This document shows, in pieces, positions 54,654-63,560 of a DNA stretch of 64,000 nucleotides. The notes beneath the pieces were generated by a model, which had not been told where the DNA came from, did not search any database, and saw only the letters and a program-made list of their open reading frames with translations. The translations under genes were made by a program, and so were the position numbers. Positions within the stretch are counted from its first letter, which is position 1; each line of letters begins with the position of its first letter. Source of the DNA: Shewanella cutis (lineage in GTDB: Bacteria > Pseudomonadota > Gammaproteobacteria > Enterobacterales > Shewanellaceae); the NCBI RefSeq assembly GCF_022410515.1, contig NZ_JACSDI010000014.1, positions 1-64,000 of the forward strand, read 5' to 3'.

Positions 54654-54810
54654 AAGAGACTCCTTCCGTTGTTATTCTTGTATTTTGGCTTATGAAATGC
54701 TCGGTCGTGACTGAGCATAGGCGAAGCAGTGTAACTGGCGATAAGCCAAGATGTAAAAGAAAGTCACGCTTTATGGTGGAAAGTTAATGCAAAGTCTTTA
54801 ATACACTCCT

Positions 54811-54844
54811 AAAAGCAAAACAGCCGATGACTATCGGCTGTTTG
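54811..54844 (-). terminator. Terminator after the ToxR/CadC-like regulator
   Basis: An 11-bp perfect stem (AAACAGCCGAT / ATCGGCTGTTT) with a tetraloop and a T-rich tail on the minus strand, directly after the regulator gene. Confidence 0.85.
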
Positions 54845-54857
54845 AGTAAGGTAGGGA

Positions 54858-56141
54858 CTAGAGTTTGACTTGTGTGTATTGCGTCCACGCCAGCAGTTGC
54901 CCCATTTGCGGGACGATCCAGACTGCAGTGTCCTTATTTTGATAAACCCGGTAGTAGAACAGATCTTCATCGCGAATATCGTGCTTACGAATCGCACGAT
55001 AAAACTGCATGGCCGAATGGCTTACCTCATCGGGTTTGGTCAGCTCTTTTTGCGACACTTTGACATGGAAAACATCCACATTAAGGTCACCTATTTGGGT
55101 TTGATATTGCTCAAAATCGCCGCGAATCGTGTACTTAATCGGTGTGGTTAAACAGTCCTGATCGGTAATGCATGAGGTGGAATAAAACTTGCCTCGACTT
55201 TGCCCCTCGTACACCAGCGACATGCTGAGATCTGTGCGAACCAATAACTCACCCGCCACCGGAAAATAGATATCGGCGTGATAGTTATGTTCCAGCAGTT
55301 CCCCCACCCCTTTATCATCAACAGGCAAGACCACACGGTTATAACGAATGCGCTCTTCCATCTTTTTACTAAGCGGAATAAATTCCGCCATGCTTAGGCC
55401 CGCGGGTTTAGCATCAATCGAGGTGATATTGATAATGCCTTTGCCAGTACAATCCTTAGCATCTAACGCGGGACAAACCGCAATTGAATAGTTTTGACCA
55501 TCCGTAGACGCAAAAGCACTAAAATAAGGTAATCCATTGATATGATTACCTTCTGGTGCTAAATGTTTTTGCCACCACGAGGGGTGCAAGTGTTCTTCGT
55601 CATCAATATACAGCACCTGCGCCGTGCCTAACGTTCCGCCAATATTAAGGCTGATATACTTATCGGCATTCCATTTCGCAACATGCTTAACCACAGCATG
55701 GTGATCACTCCAGTACCAAACGAAGGTTAGGAGTAAACCCAGCATAATGATGCCCGCGACCTTAGTCCAAACCGATACACCCACAATGGCATCGCGGATG
55801 GCATCGGCATCGTTAATCGCCAACATTTTCACATGGGATTGTTCAGAAACATGCAATTGATAACCGCGGCGCGCCACAGTCTTGAGTTGAACCTCGGTAT
55901 AAGGCTCTAATTTTTTTCGTAATGTACTGATGCACTGAGTCAAGGAGGTTGGAGCGACCACACGATCAGGCCAGCCCACTTGCAGTAATTCTTCCTTGGT
56001 AAAAATGGCATTCGGCGATGACAGCAACAGCACGAGTACGGCGGTTTCTGAAAAGGTCAGACCGATCTCGGTTCCATGAACATGGTCAACAAGCTGCTTG
56101 GCCTGTTCATCTAGCATTAGGTATGAAGTAATTTTATGCAT
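54858..56141 (-). CDS. Membrane-bound winged-helix regulator (ToxR/CadC-like)
   Basis: 427 residues. The N-terminal OmpR-type winged helix (GTEIGLTFSETAVLVLLLSSPNAIFTKEELLQVGWPDRVVAPTSLTQCISTLRKKLEPYTEVQLKTVARRGYQL) is followed by a single membrane helix (AGIIMLGLLLTFVWYW, about 135-150) and a periplasmic domain of about 270 residues containing cysteines (CPALDAKDC; CITDQDC). It probably senses an envelope or periplasmic signal and regulates nearby genes. It lies 213 bases after nosY in the same direction; whether it controls the sulfite-type cluster or pepO cannot be told from sequence. Confidence 0.82.
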   Translation of the reverse strand: MHKITSYLMLDEQAKQLVDHVHGTEIGLTFSETAVLVLLLSSPNAIFTKEELLQVGWPDRVVAPTSLTQCISTLRKKLEPYTEVQLKTVARRGYQLHVSEQSHVKMLAINDADAIRDAIVGVSVWTKVAGIIMLGLLLTFVWYWSDHHAVVKHVAKWNADKYISLNIGGTLGTAQVLYIDDEEHLHPSWWQKHLAPEGNHINGLPYFSAFASTDGQNYSIAVCPALDAKDCTGKGIINITSIDAKPAGLSMAEFIPLSKKMEERIRYNRVVLPVDDKGVGELLEHNYHADIYFPVAGELLVRTDLSMSLVYEGQSRGKFYSTSCITDQDCLTTPIKYTIRGDFEQYQTQIGDLNVDVFHVKVSQKELTKPDEVSHSAMQFYRAIRKHDIRDEDLFYYRVYQNKDTAVWIVPQMGQLLAWTQYTQVKL

Positions 56142-56354
56142 GTTAAGCGCCCAAAACTAAGCCAAAACAATAGACTATGATTGCGCTAACAACGGGCAAA
56201 CACAGTGAAACTCAGTTTCACCCGAGAGCAACCGTGATTTGTGGCTACCAAATCAAGATGACTGATTTTACCTTTTAACAACATAAAATACTGTGACTCT
56301 ATACTCAGTTTACTTATTGTTTTACTGAACAATATTCAAACTTATATCCAGTAA

Positions 56355-57251
56355 TTACACCTCTTGCCGATTAAAAATAAAACAACAAATCAGTAATAAA
56401 ACCGCTAACCAGCCGACAAACAAACCGTACATTAAAGGGATGCCCATCCCCGATTGAGCGATGAGGACAAGGCTACTCTTAGCCGACAGGGTCTCTGCAG
56501 GGTTTGCTAGCAGATTTAATGCTCGGAAAAGATCGGTCGGATTGATTAAAATCAATAGGTTAAACAAGTGACGACTAAGCACTTCCGCCATGCTGACGAG
56601 GGCGGTTAAGAGCACTAAATCATAAACCAATACCAATACAAACCAGAGTAACAGTAGCACTCCAAGGGCTTTGGCTTTTTCCCGCACACACAGACTCACG
56701 CAGTAACCTAACAAGACAAATACTAATGACAGTAAAATCCCACTGCCAATCAGATGGATAAAGCCAGTCACTAGGGCCAGTCTTGTATGCGCTTCCCCAA
56801 GCGCAACTAACAACATCGCCGTTAAGCCAAATCCCAATAAACAGGCAGTGGCGATCACATAGGCATGGCCGAGTAATTTGCCACAAACCAAATGCCAACG
56901 TGCCAAGGGATAGGTGAGCAACAACAGCAAGGTGCCCGACTCCCGCTCGCCGACAAAGCTATCGTAGCTGAGTAAAATGGCGCCCAATGGCAAAATAAAC
57001 ACCGCGAGCGTGACTAAACCCGAGAAGATTTGCGCGCTCTCAGATACCACTAAACTGCCCGACACAGCACTGCCCATAAAGCTCACGCACAGGGACAAAA
57101 TCAACAGCATGCCCGCCATAAGCCATAACCAGCGGTTACGCAGGTTGTCTTTAAATTCTTTTACCGCAACGACTTGAATGAGTGTCAACGCCATGGGCGG
57201 ACGGTAACTCGCTAAACTGGACGGCTGTTCGAGGTGACGGATTTGACTCAT
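56355..57251 (-). CDS. nosY: NosY-like ABC transporter permease
   Basis: 298 residues, six likely membrane helices. KEFKDNLRNRWLWLMAGMLLILSL near the start and DSFVGERESGTLLLLLTYPLARWHLVCGKLLGH are typical of NosY. It forms, with NosF and NosD, a complex that in other systems supplies copper or sulfur to periplasmic enzyme maturation. Its start overlaps the nosF stop by four bases (ATGA). Confidence 0.88.
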   Translation of the reverse strand: MSQIRHLEQPSSLASYRPPMALTLIQVVAVKEFKDNLRNRWLWLMAGMLLILSLCVSFMGSAVSGSLVVSESAQIFSGLVTLAVFILPLGAILLSYDSFVGERESGTLLLLLTYPLARWHLVCGKLLGHAYVIATACLLGFGLTAMLLVALGEAHTRLALVTGFIHLIGSGILLSLVFVLLGYCVSLCVREKAKALGVLLLLWFVLVLVYDLVLLTALVSMAEVLSRHLFNLLILINPTDLFRALNLLANPAETLSAKSSLVLIAQSGMGIPLMYGLFVGWLAVLLLICCFIFNRQEV

Positions 57252-58294
57252 GCCACTAACTCCGATTTAACGTTTTTTGCACTACCAAAGGCGGCACTAC
57301 TGGGCATGCCATGGGGATAAAGACTTGCCATATAAAAATGGAAAATATCCTGCAAACTTGGCGGCACCACGGAAAACTCATGGATCTTGAAGCCCTGTAA
57401 TTGTTGTATCACCTTGGCTTTTAGCGCATCTGGCACCCTTAAGCACACTCGGTCTGCGACTGAGGGGTCTAACAGTGATGCGAATAAGGCTTGGCTTAAC
57501 AACTGTTGATATTGCAGCGGCGTGACGTGGTGCAACTCAATCAGGCTTGGCAGCGAGGTGGCAGCCCTTAGACTGTGCAAATCCCCCGAGGCAAGCATCT
57601 GACCTTGGCCTAAAATCAGCGCACTATCCATTTGATCTTGCACTAAACCTAACTCGTGGGTACTGATAATAATTGCACAGCCCTGCGCCTTAAGTTGTGC
57701 CATTTTTTGGTATAAAAAGGCTGATGCGAGGGGGTCAAGCCCGACTGTCGGTTCATCCAGCAGCAACACCTTGGGATCGGCCAGCACCGCCTGCGCCAAG
57801 CCTAAACGTTGGCGCATCCCCTTCGAAAAGGTGCGCAACCGTTTATCCCTAGCCGCCATCAGGCCAAACTCTTCGAGTAAAAGGCTGACTCGCACAGGGG
57901 GGACACCCTTAAGTTTGGCAAAGTAGCTTAAGAGTTCATGCGCAGTCATATTGTCATAAAAGCTTACATTTTCAGGTAAATAGCCTAAAGACAAACTCGC
58001 ATTTACCCGTTTGGCTTGCACCTCTTGTCCCTGCACAAACAACTGTCCCGCGCTTGGGGATACCAAGCCTAAGATCATTTTGATCAGGGTAGATTTACCG
58101 GCACCATTATGGCCAAGCAGCGCCAAGGTTTGGCCTGTAAACACTTCAAAATTAAGATTTTTTACCGCTTCAAACTCAGCATATCGCTTGCTCAATCCCA
58201 CAGCCTTAACAGCCACTTGCCCTTGGGCGTTAGCTTGGTTTGTCATTAATGTCAGCGCCTGTGGATTGATGGCGTTGTTGGTAAAATGGCTCAT
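57248..58294 (-). CDS. nosF: NosF-like ABC transporter ATP-binding protein
   Basis: 348 residues. Walker A is GHNGAGKST, the signature RTFSKGMRQRLGLAQAV, and Walker B VLLLDEPTVGLDP. The C-terminal extension (about 235-348) is typical of NosF. It is the energy-supplying part of NosDFY. It overlaps nosD by four bases at its start and nosY at its end. Confidence 0.9.
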   Translation of the reverse strand: MSHFTNNAINPQALTLMTNQANAQGQVAVKAVGLSKRYAEFEAVKNLNFEVFTGQTLALLGHNGAGKSTLIKMILGLVSPSAGQLFVQGQEVQAKRVNASLSLGYLPENVSFYDNMTAHELLSYFAKLKGVPPVRVSLLLEEFGLMAARDKRLRTFSKGMRQRLGLAQAVLADPKVLLLDEPTVGLDPLASAFLYQKMAQLKAQGCAIIISTHELGLVQDQMDSALILGQGQMLASGDLHSLRAATSLPSLIELHHVTPLQYQQLLSQALFASLLDPSVADRVCLRVPDALKAKVIQQLQGFKIHEFSVVPPSLQDIFHFYMASLYPHGMPSSAAFGSAKNVKSELVA

Positions 58295-59565
58295 ATTCCA
58301 TCTCCCTCTGTGGTCAGTCGCATTAAGGGGAAACTATCACTCACACCGCTGATACTGGTTGGCTGAAACTGCCGCTCAACCCAACGTAACAGCAATACCA
58401 CTGGGCTTTCCATCAATAATTTTGCCTCGGGATAGAGCCAAAATAGCTTATCTAAACTGTCGTTAGGTCTGTGGGCGATATCCCCCACACCGTCGCCATT
58501 TGTATCCCAGCCGCGGTATTCAGACCAGTAATTGCCCTGTCCCTGATAACTCCATTCCAGTTGCGCTTCGCCGACGTATTTCACTTGGGTCTGGTTGGCT
58601 AAAATACGATTGTGCCAAAGGCGATTGGCTTCGCCGCCCATGGCCATGCTGATCCCAGTATCACTCTGACTAAATTCATTATCTTCAATACGATTATTCT
58701 GCGCGGCGTAGATAAAAATGCCCTTGCCTTCGTTACCAAGCTCCACTGAACCTTGGGGATGGTGCACTTCAGTGGCGATATTCGCCTGAATATGGGAATC
58801 GTTGGTGATATTGAGCAGAATGCCAAAGTCCCGCGCTTGGCTAACGCGATTATGATGCAGATAGATTTGCTTTGAACTCATCAGGGCATAACCGCCATCG
58901 ACGTTGATAGCTTGATTTTGCGAAGCTTCATCCCCTCGGGTATACATGTAGTGGATGCCGTACTGCAGCTTAGCAAATTGATTATGATGAATTTTGCTGT
59001 CCGTCACTGATTCGAGATATACCCCATCGCGGACAAAGATAATATGATTTTGTTGCACATCGGGCGCGGTCACATGCTTAAGGAAAATCCCGTCGCCCCT
59101 GTCCAAGACATAGATGGCACCATTGCCGCTGATGCTATTTTCAATAATGCGGGGCGATGCGAGTTGTTCGCCATAAATCCCAAAGCCATCACCGACGAAA
59201 CGATTGCCCTTGATTAGCACCTCGTCAGCCCCAGGCAGCAATAAAATGCCTGCATCGTGATAGTAAAGATCCCGTCCCCAATGGCGGATATTAAGCCCTT
59301 CAACAATCACCTTGGCTGCGGTAATAGTTAAGGCGCTACCTTGGCGCTGGGCATCGAGGGTCGCACCCGCTTCGCCCTTAATATGAATAGAGCGGGTGAC
59401 ACTGAAATTGCCCTCATACACCGCGGTGTCGAGTACTAAGGTGTCACCGTCCTGCGCCTGCACCAATGCTTGGGTCAAAGAAGCTGTATCTTTAACCCTT
59501 AACTCCTGCGCCATCCCGATAAAGGATACGCCACAGAGCCAACAAAGGAGCAATAAACGCAGCAT
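58291..59565 (-). CDS. nosD: NosD-like periplasmic beta-helix protein
   Basis: About 424 residues with a signal peptide (MLRLLLLCWLCGVSFIGMAQ). The body has many short beta-helix repeats (IHHNQFAKLQYGIHYMYT, IYLHHNRVSQARDFGILLN, NRIEDNEFSQSDTGISMAMGG), the NosD pattern. NosD passes copper to NosZ in denitrifiers. ATG 59565 is preferred over the TTG at 59571. nosL lies ten bases upstream. Confidence 0.88.
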   Translation of the reverse strand: MLRLLLLCWLCGVSFIGMAQELRVKDTASLTQALVQAQDGDTLVLDTAVYEGNFSVTRSIHIKGEAGATLDAQRQGSALTITAAKVIVEGLNIRHWGRDLYYHDAGILLLPGADEVLIKGNRFVGDGFGIYGEQLASPRIIENSISGNGAIYVLDRGDGIFLKHVTAPDVQQNHIIFVRDGVYLESVTDSKIHHNQFAKLQYGIHYMYTRGDEASQNQAINVDGGYALMSSKQIYLHHNRVSQARDFGILLNITNDSHIQANIATEVHHPQGSVELGNEGKGIFIYAAQNNRIEDNEFSQSDTGISMAMGGEANRLWHNRILANQTQVKYVGEAQLEWSYQGQGNYWSEYRGWDTNGDGVGDIAHRPNDSLDKLFWLYPEAKLLMESPVVLLLRWVERQFQPTSISGVSDSFPLMRLTTEGDGI

Positions 59566-59575
59566 GATCAATCGC

Positions 59576-60067
59576 CTACTTATCGCCAGCTAGCAATTCG
59601 AGGGTGATATCGTCAAAGGTTAATACGCGTCCACCGTATTCCTTCGCAAAGGCTTCGGCGGCAGCTTTGGTACTAAAAGGTGCCACTGCTGGCCCCATCA
59701 CGGCTTTCTTACTGGTGCCATAAACATAAAAAGCGCTAGCGGCATCGATAAAGGCACCATCGTCTGGCTGATCCCAGTCAGTCGCGGCGGCGTCATGCAC
59801 CATCATGTAATCAATTTGTCTTTTATTTTCAGGCTGTAATGCAAAGTTAAACATATCGCGGCTAGAACAAAACTTTGGCACCATCTTCTCAGCCTTAAGG
59901 TGTACTTGTCCCTTTGGTCCTGGGTATTTGGTGATCACCATGCCGCACAGGTGGCAACGATCATGCTCGTGGATCATTTCGGCCTTATGTTGGTGATCGG
60001 TGGCTTCACTCTTATTGCATCCCAGTAACAAAGGAAGGAGTAATAACAACCCAAAGAACTTTTTCAT
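59576..60067 (-). CDS. nosL: NosL-like copper-binding lipoprotein
   Basis: 163 residues. Lipobox LLGC in MKKFFGLLLLLPLLLGC, then the metal site HLCGMVITKYPGPKGQVHLK (Cys and Met of CGM). It is a likely copper chaperone for the partner enzyme. ATG 60067 with AAGGATT upstream gives the signal; a longer frame is not needed. Confidence 0.9.
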   Translation of the reverse strand: MKKFFGLLLLLPLLLGCNKSEATDHQHKAEMIHEHDRCHLCGMVITKYPGPKGQVHLKAEKMVPKFCSSRDMFNFALQPENKRQIDYMMVHDAAATDWDQPDDGAFIDAASAFYVYGTSKKAVMGPAVAPFSTKAAAEAFAKEYGGRVLTFDDITLELLAGDK

Positions 60068-60184
60068 ACTGCTAATCCTTTGAAAAATATCAACACCTCG
60101 CCAAGGCACCTTGCAGGGACAGACCTCTTGTGACGAGGGTTGATAAAAAATGGTTCATCAAAGGCCTATGGCCTTATTGCATTA

Positions 60185-61132
60185 CTAAATCGCGTAATTT
60201 TGGCCCGCTAACAGGATAAAGAGTCGTAGACACATCATCCCTACTACCGCACACATTCCCGACATATAAAACGCTTTGGCCGAATGGCTAAAATGTTTAC
60301 CCGTCGCAAAGTTGAGTAGCAGTGGCGCGGCAAAGCCGATACCCACGACACCAATCCAGAATACGCTTGCCCACACACCTTCATGGAAGGCGGCAAAGGC
60401 AAATTGACCACCCGCATTACCCGTTAATAACGCTGTCGCGATCATGAAGATAAACATGGCTTCGGCGAACATAATTGGCCACTCAGCGCCGTGCAGAATC
60501 TTCATTTCGCCGCTGTGCAAGGGTTCTTTAAATAACCACACCGCCAGCATTTTGGCTGAAGCCCCACCCGCAGATAGACCCGAGGCAATAAATAGCGCAG
60601 GGAGTACCGAGGTGTTGATCAGCGGGAAGCGGATCAGCGCAGAAATCAAGAAGCCAGTGTAAGCACACACAGATAACGCCAGCACTAACGCGAGCGCTTC
60701 CATTGGGCGTCTAAAGCCTTTTAACTTGGCAATAATCGGCGCTAAGAACTTCAATTGTGGGATGGCCATCAGCTCTTTTTCGAGGGCTAAAAGAGCGACT
60801 ACTGCGACTAACGGGATATACACCGACAGCGCAATAACACCAATCGACATCACAGAATTTAAGTTATAGAACACCAAGATTCGCCAGAAGAATAAGGGGT
60901 TAGTCAAGTCGAGCACCAGACATAACATCCCTAAGCTAATGGTGACAAAGGACAGCAGGGTCGCCGCTTTTAAGAAAGCAGTATTTTCCACCTGACCTAG
61001 GTAAAAACGCAGTGCCAGCGCAATAGTTAACGCCCCACCCGAAATCCCCGCGAAAAACAAATACACTGCAATCGGCCAAGGCCAAGCAACGCCTTGGGAG
61101 AGTCCGAGGGTAAATTCCATACTGGTATCCAT
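60185..61132 (-). CDS. sirD: NrfD-like membrane quinol dehydrogenase subunit
   Basis: 315 residues with eight or nine membrane helices (PWPIAVYLFFAGISGGALTIAL at the start, typical of the NrfD/PsrC fold). It should take electrons from the quinone pool and pass them to the adjacent iron-sulfur protein. In S. oneidensis the pair beside the octaheme sulfite reductase SirA is called SirCD. The gene starts two bases after the stop of the iron-sulfur gene. Confidence 0.85.
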   Translation of the reverse strand: MDTSMEFTLGLSQGVAWPWPIAVYLFFAGISGGALTIALALRFYLGQVENTAFLKAATLLSFVTISLGMLCLVLDLTNPLFFWRILVFYNLNSVMSIGVIALSVYIPLVAVVALLALEKELMAIPQLKFLAPIIAKLKGFRRPMEALALVLALSVCAYTGFLISALIRFPLINTSVLPALFIASGLSAGGASAKMLAVWLFKEPLHSGEMKILHGAEWPIMFAEAMFIFMIATALLTGNAGGQFAFAAFHEGVWASVFWIGVVGIGFAAPLLLNFATGKHFSHSAKAFYMSGMCAVVGMMCLRLFILLAGQNYAI

Positions 61133-61134
61133 AT

Positions 61135-61842
61135 TTACACTCCCAGTTTGACGATTGGTATGTAACGTAAGCTCGGCTCAGTACCAAACTGTGGCTTAAT
61201 GCGCACAGAGTCTTTTACCGCCAATAACTTACTGACATAGGACTGAGGATCGTTGGCATCACCAAAGATCAGTGCATCATACTTACAGCTCTGCACACAG
61301 GCAGGTAATTCACCCTTAGATAACTTGCTGTGCAGGCAGAAGTCACAGTTGTCAGCCACATCGGTGTTGCTGTTAATCAAACGCGCATTGTATGGGCAGG
61401 CACCGATACAGTACTTACAGCCAGCGCATTTGCTTGCATCCATAGTCACGATGCCCGTTTTCGCGTCGCGGTGCGCCGCGCCCGTTGGACATACAGTGAC
61501 ACAGGGGGCGTTTTTGCACTGCTGGCAGGAAACCCGCACAAACTTACGTTCACAGTCACAAACCATCTTGCCGCAGTGAGGGCAGGCTTGACCTTCAACA
61601 CGACCACTTTGTTGCTCAAGGATCACTCGAGAAACACCTGCGGGTAAGTTGTTTGCTTGGTTACAGGCGGTCTTACAATCGCCACAACCGACACATTTAT
61701 TTTGGTCAAACACCATGACGTAATGGGGCTTATGGGCGCTGTCAGCATCTTCTTTGACCGAACAACCCGCTAAAGGTGTTAAAATCAAAGAGCACATGCC
61801 AGCGCTTTTAAGGAACCTCCGTCTCTCTATATTTTCACTCAC
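61135..61842 (-). CDS. sirC: NrfC-like Tat-exported 4Fe-4S ferredoxin
   Basis: About 235 residues. A twin-arginine signal (ERRRFLKSAGM) precedes a possible lipobox (LAGC). Four cysteine groups for 4Fe-4S clusters follow: CVGCGDCKTAC, CQQCKNAPCVTVC, CAGCKYCIGAC and CDFC...CVQSC, plus a Cys-rich insert (CPHCGKMVCDC). It passes electrons between the NrfD-like protein and a periplasmic cytochrome. GTG 61842 has GGAGG five bases upstream and is preferred; an ATG at 61854 overlaps that site. Confidence 0.85.
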   Translation of the reverse strand: MSENIERRRFLKSAGMCSLILTPLAGCSVKEDADSAHKPHYVMVFDQNKCVGCGDCKTACNQANNLPAGVSRVILEQQSGRVEGQACPHCGKMVCDCERKFVRVSCQQCKNAPCVTVCPTGAAHRDAKTGIVTMDASKCAGCKYCIGACPYNARLINSNTDVADNCDFCLHSKLSKGELPACVQSCKYDALIFGDANDPQSYVSKLLAVKDSVRIKPQFGTEPSLRYIPIVKLGV

Positions 61843-61928
61843 AACATCCTCCATCTATCGGTTTTATACCGACGTTTTTATTTATATCGTTATCGTTCCT
61901 ACATGCCTGAAAATGGCTAGCGACTTGA

Positions 61929-62603
61929 TTAATATCCACTTTCATTCAATTTTATTTGTGCTTTTTGTATCGCGTTATTGATGGCATCGCGATTTACACG
62001 GCCGCTGGGTTGAGTCAACAATGACTGCCAATGATCGATTGCCTCTTGATAACGCGTATGCAGGTAGGCATCGGTCGCCAGTAACATCTTGGTTTGAGGT
62101 TCATAGGGCGAGAGAACCAACGCCTTGGCTATCACCTCTAAGGTTTCTGGGGTCATTTGCCGGCGGTCGCGGTAATACATTGCATTAGCCTTTGCCCCCA
62201 ACACCTCAGCATCTTCCGGCGTAAGTGCTAACACCTTATCTAGCGTCTGCACTGCATCGCCATACTTGCCACCCGCGCTATATGCCTGGGCGAGTGACAT
62301 CAATGCCAATGGATTTTTGGGTTCAGCATCCACCTGACGTAGGGCTTTGGTGATATCGGCAGCGACTAAGTAGTCAATATGTTCATCGAGCTTGCCCTGG
62401 TCCCAATCGCTATAACGTCCTGTTTGGCTGTAGATAGCGAGCGTCATGGCAAGTAATACACCACTGCACAGCACTGGCAGCCAATGGGAGACCAGGGGCA
62501 GTCTCGCCACGGTTTGCAGCTGATTTAAGCGTGCGTGTTGCCAGAAAATCCAAGCAACGAATCCGCTTAATAAGAGTGCGATGGTGAACCCTAAACTTGC
62601 CAT
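61929..62603 (-). CDS. TPR protein of the cytochrome maturation type (NrfG/CcmI-like)
   Basis: 224 residues. Two N-terminal membrane helices (TIALLLSGFVAWIFW; LPVLCSGVLLAMTLAIYS) lead into TPR repeats (ALMSLAQAYSAGGKYGDAVQTLDKVLALTPEDAEVLGAKANAMYY). This is the layout of CcmI/NrfG, which holds apocytochrome for heme ligation. Its place between FKBP and SirC-like genes fits maturation of a multiheme enzyme. Confidence 0.85.
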   Translation of the reverse strand: MASLGFTIALLLSGFVAWIFWQHARLNQLQTVARLPLVSHWLPVLCSGVLLAMTLAIYSQTGRYSDWDQGKLDEHIDYLVAADITKALRQVDAEPKNPLALMSLAQAYSAGGKYGDAVQTLDKVLALTPEDAEVLGAKANAMYYRDRRQMTPETLEVIAKALVLSPYEPQTKMLLATDAYLHTRYQEAIDHWQSLLTQPSGRVNRDAINNAIQKAQIKLNESGY

Positions 62604-62690
62604 GCCTAACCTCTTTGCTCGCCTTTCAAAGCTGATTAATGAACCTTCAGCACTGAGTGCTTAGCCCGCGCTCAAACCTAGTCTCAAACC

Positions 62691-63467
62691 TTAGTGAGCG
62701 GGCATCATGCCCATCATGCGGGCTTCTTTCTTCTCACTTGGCTTTTCGATGTTTTTCAGCTCAATTTCAAATATCAAGGTTGATTGCGGCGGAATTTCGC
62801 CCACAAATTCATTGCCATAAGCTAAGTTTGCGGGAATGACAAAACGGTATTTTGAGCCCATCGGCATCAGCTTTAAGCCTTCTTCCCAACCTGGGATCAC
62901 TGTCATTAAAGCGAAACGTGTTGGCTCTTCACGGCCGACGGTGTTTTCGAACTCAGTGCCATCGACAAATTTACCCACGTATTCAACGGTCACCACATCC
63001 TCAGGATTAGGCTTTTTGCCTTCGCCAGCGACCAGCACTTCATATTGCAGACCTGAATCAGTCACTTTGACGCCAGACTTCTTTTTATTCGCCGCTAAAA
63101 ATGCTTCACCTGCCTTACTGTTTTCAGCCGCTAATTTTTCAGCGTTGGCTTTTCTCGCGGCATTGAGCTGTTCAACGCGTTGATTTAAGGCGGTTAAAAT
63201 CTCTTCATCATTGAGTTCTGATTTCGCTTTGAGTGAATCGACAAAGCCTGCAACCACCAGTTCCACATCCACTTTTGCACCCAGTTCAACCTGAGTATAA
63301 ATTTGGCTAGAAATGTGCTTACCGACTGAAGCACCCATGCTGTAAGACGCTTTATCGTCATCAGTTTTAAGATCAGCCGCAAAGGTGGCCATTGAGACAA
63401 ATAATGCGGCGCAGGTCGCCACTGTGATGGTTTTTGGGATAAAAGAAGTTGGCATAGATTTTTTCAT
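62691..63467 (-). CDS. Periplasmic FKBP-type peptidyl-prolyl isomerase
   Basis: 258 residues. A signal peptide (ATCAALFVSMATFA) is followed by an FKBP_N dimerisation domain (SYSMGASVGKHISSQ, about 40-120) and the catalytic FKBP domain (VTVEYVGKFVDGTEFENTV, GWEEGLKLMPMGSKYRFVIPANLAYG, TLIFEIELKNI). It is like FkpA/Mip. In this cluster it probably helps fold the exported reductase. Confidence 0.92.
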   Translation of the reverse strand: MKKSMPTSFIPKTITVATCAALFVSMATFAADLKTDDDKASYSMGASVGKHISSQIYTQVELGAKVDVELVVAGFVDSLKAKSELNDEEILTALNQRVEQLNAARKANAEKLAAENSKAGEAFLAANKKKSGVKVTDSGLQYEVLVAGEGKKPNPEDVVTVEYVGKFVDGTEFENTVGREEPTRFALMTVIPGWEEGLKLMPMGSKYRFVIPANLAYGNEFVGEIPPQSTLIFEIELKNIEKPSEKKEARMMGMMPAH

Positions 63468-63560
63468 TTTATGTTCTCTACAATTTAGCCCTTGGGCTGA
63501 GTGCTTTAGCCGAAAATGTATGGATTTTGCCCATAACAGATTTAAGTATTTATTTGATTA

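Noticed and set aside
56355..60067. Nitrous oxide reductase (denitrification) operon
   Set aside because: nosL, nosD, nosF and nosY are present but no nosZ or nosR. The companions are SirCD-like and cytochrome maturation proteins, so a sulfite-type locus fits better.
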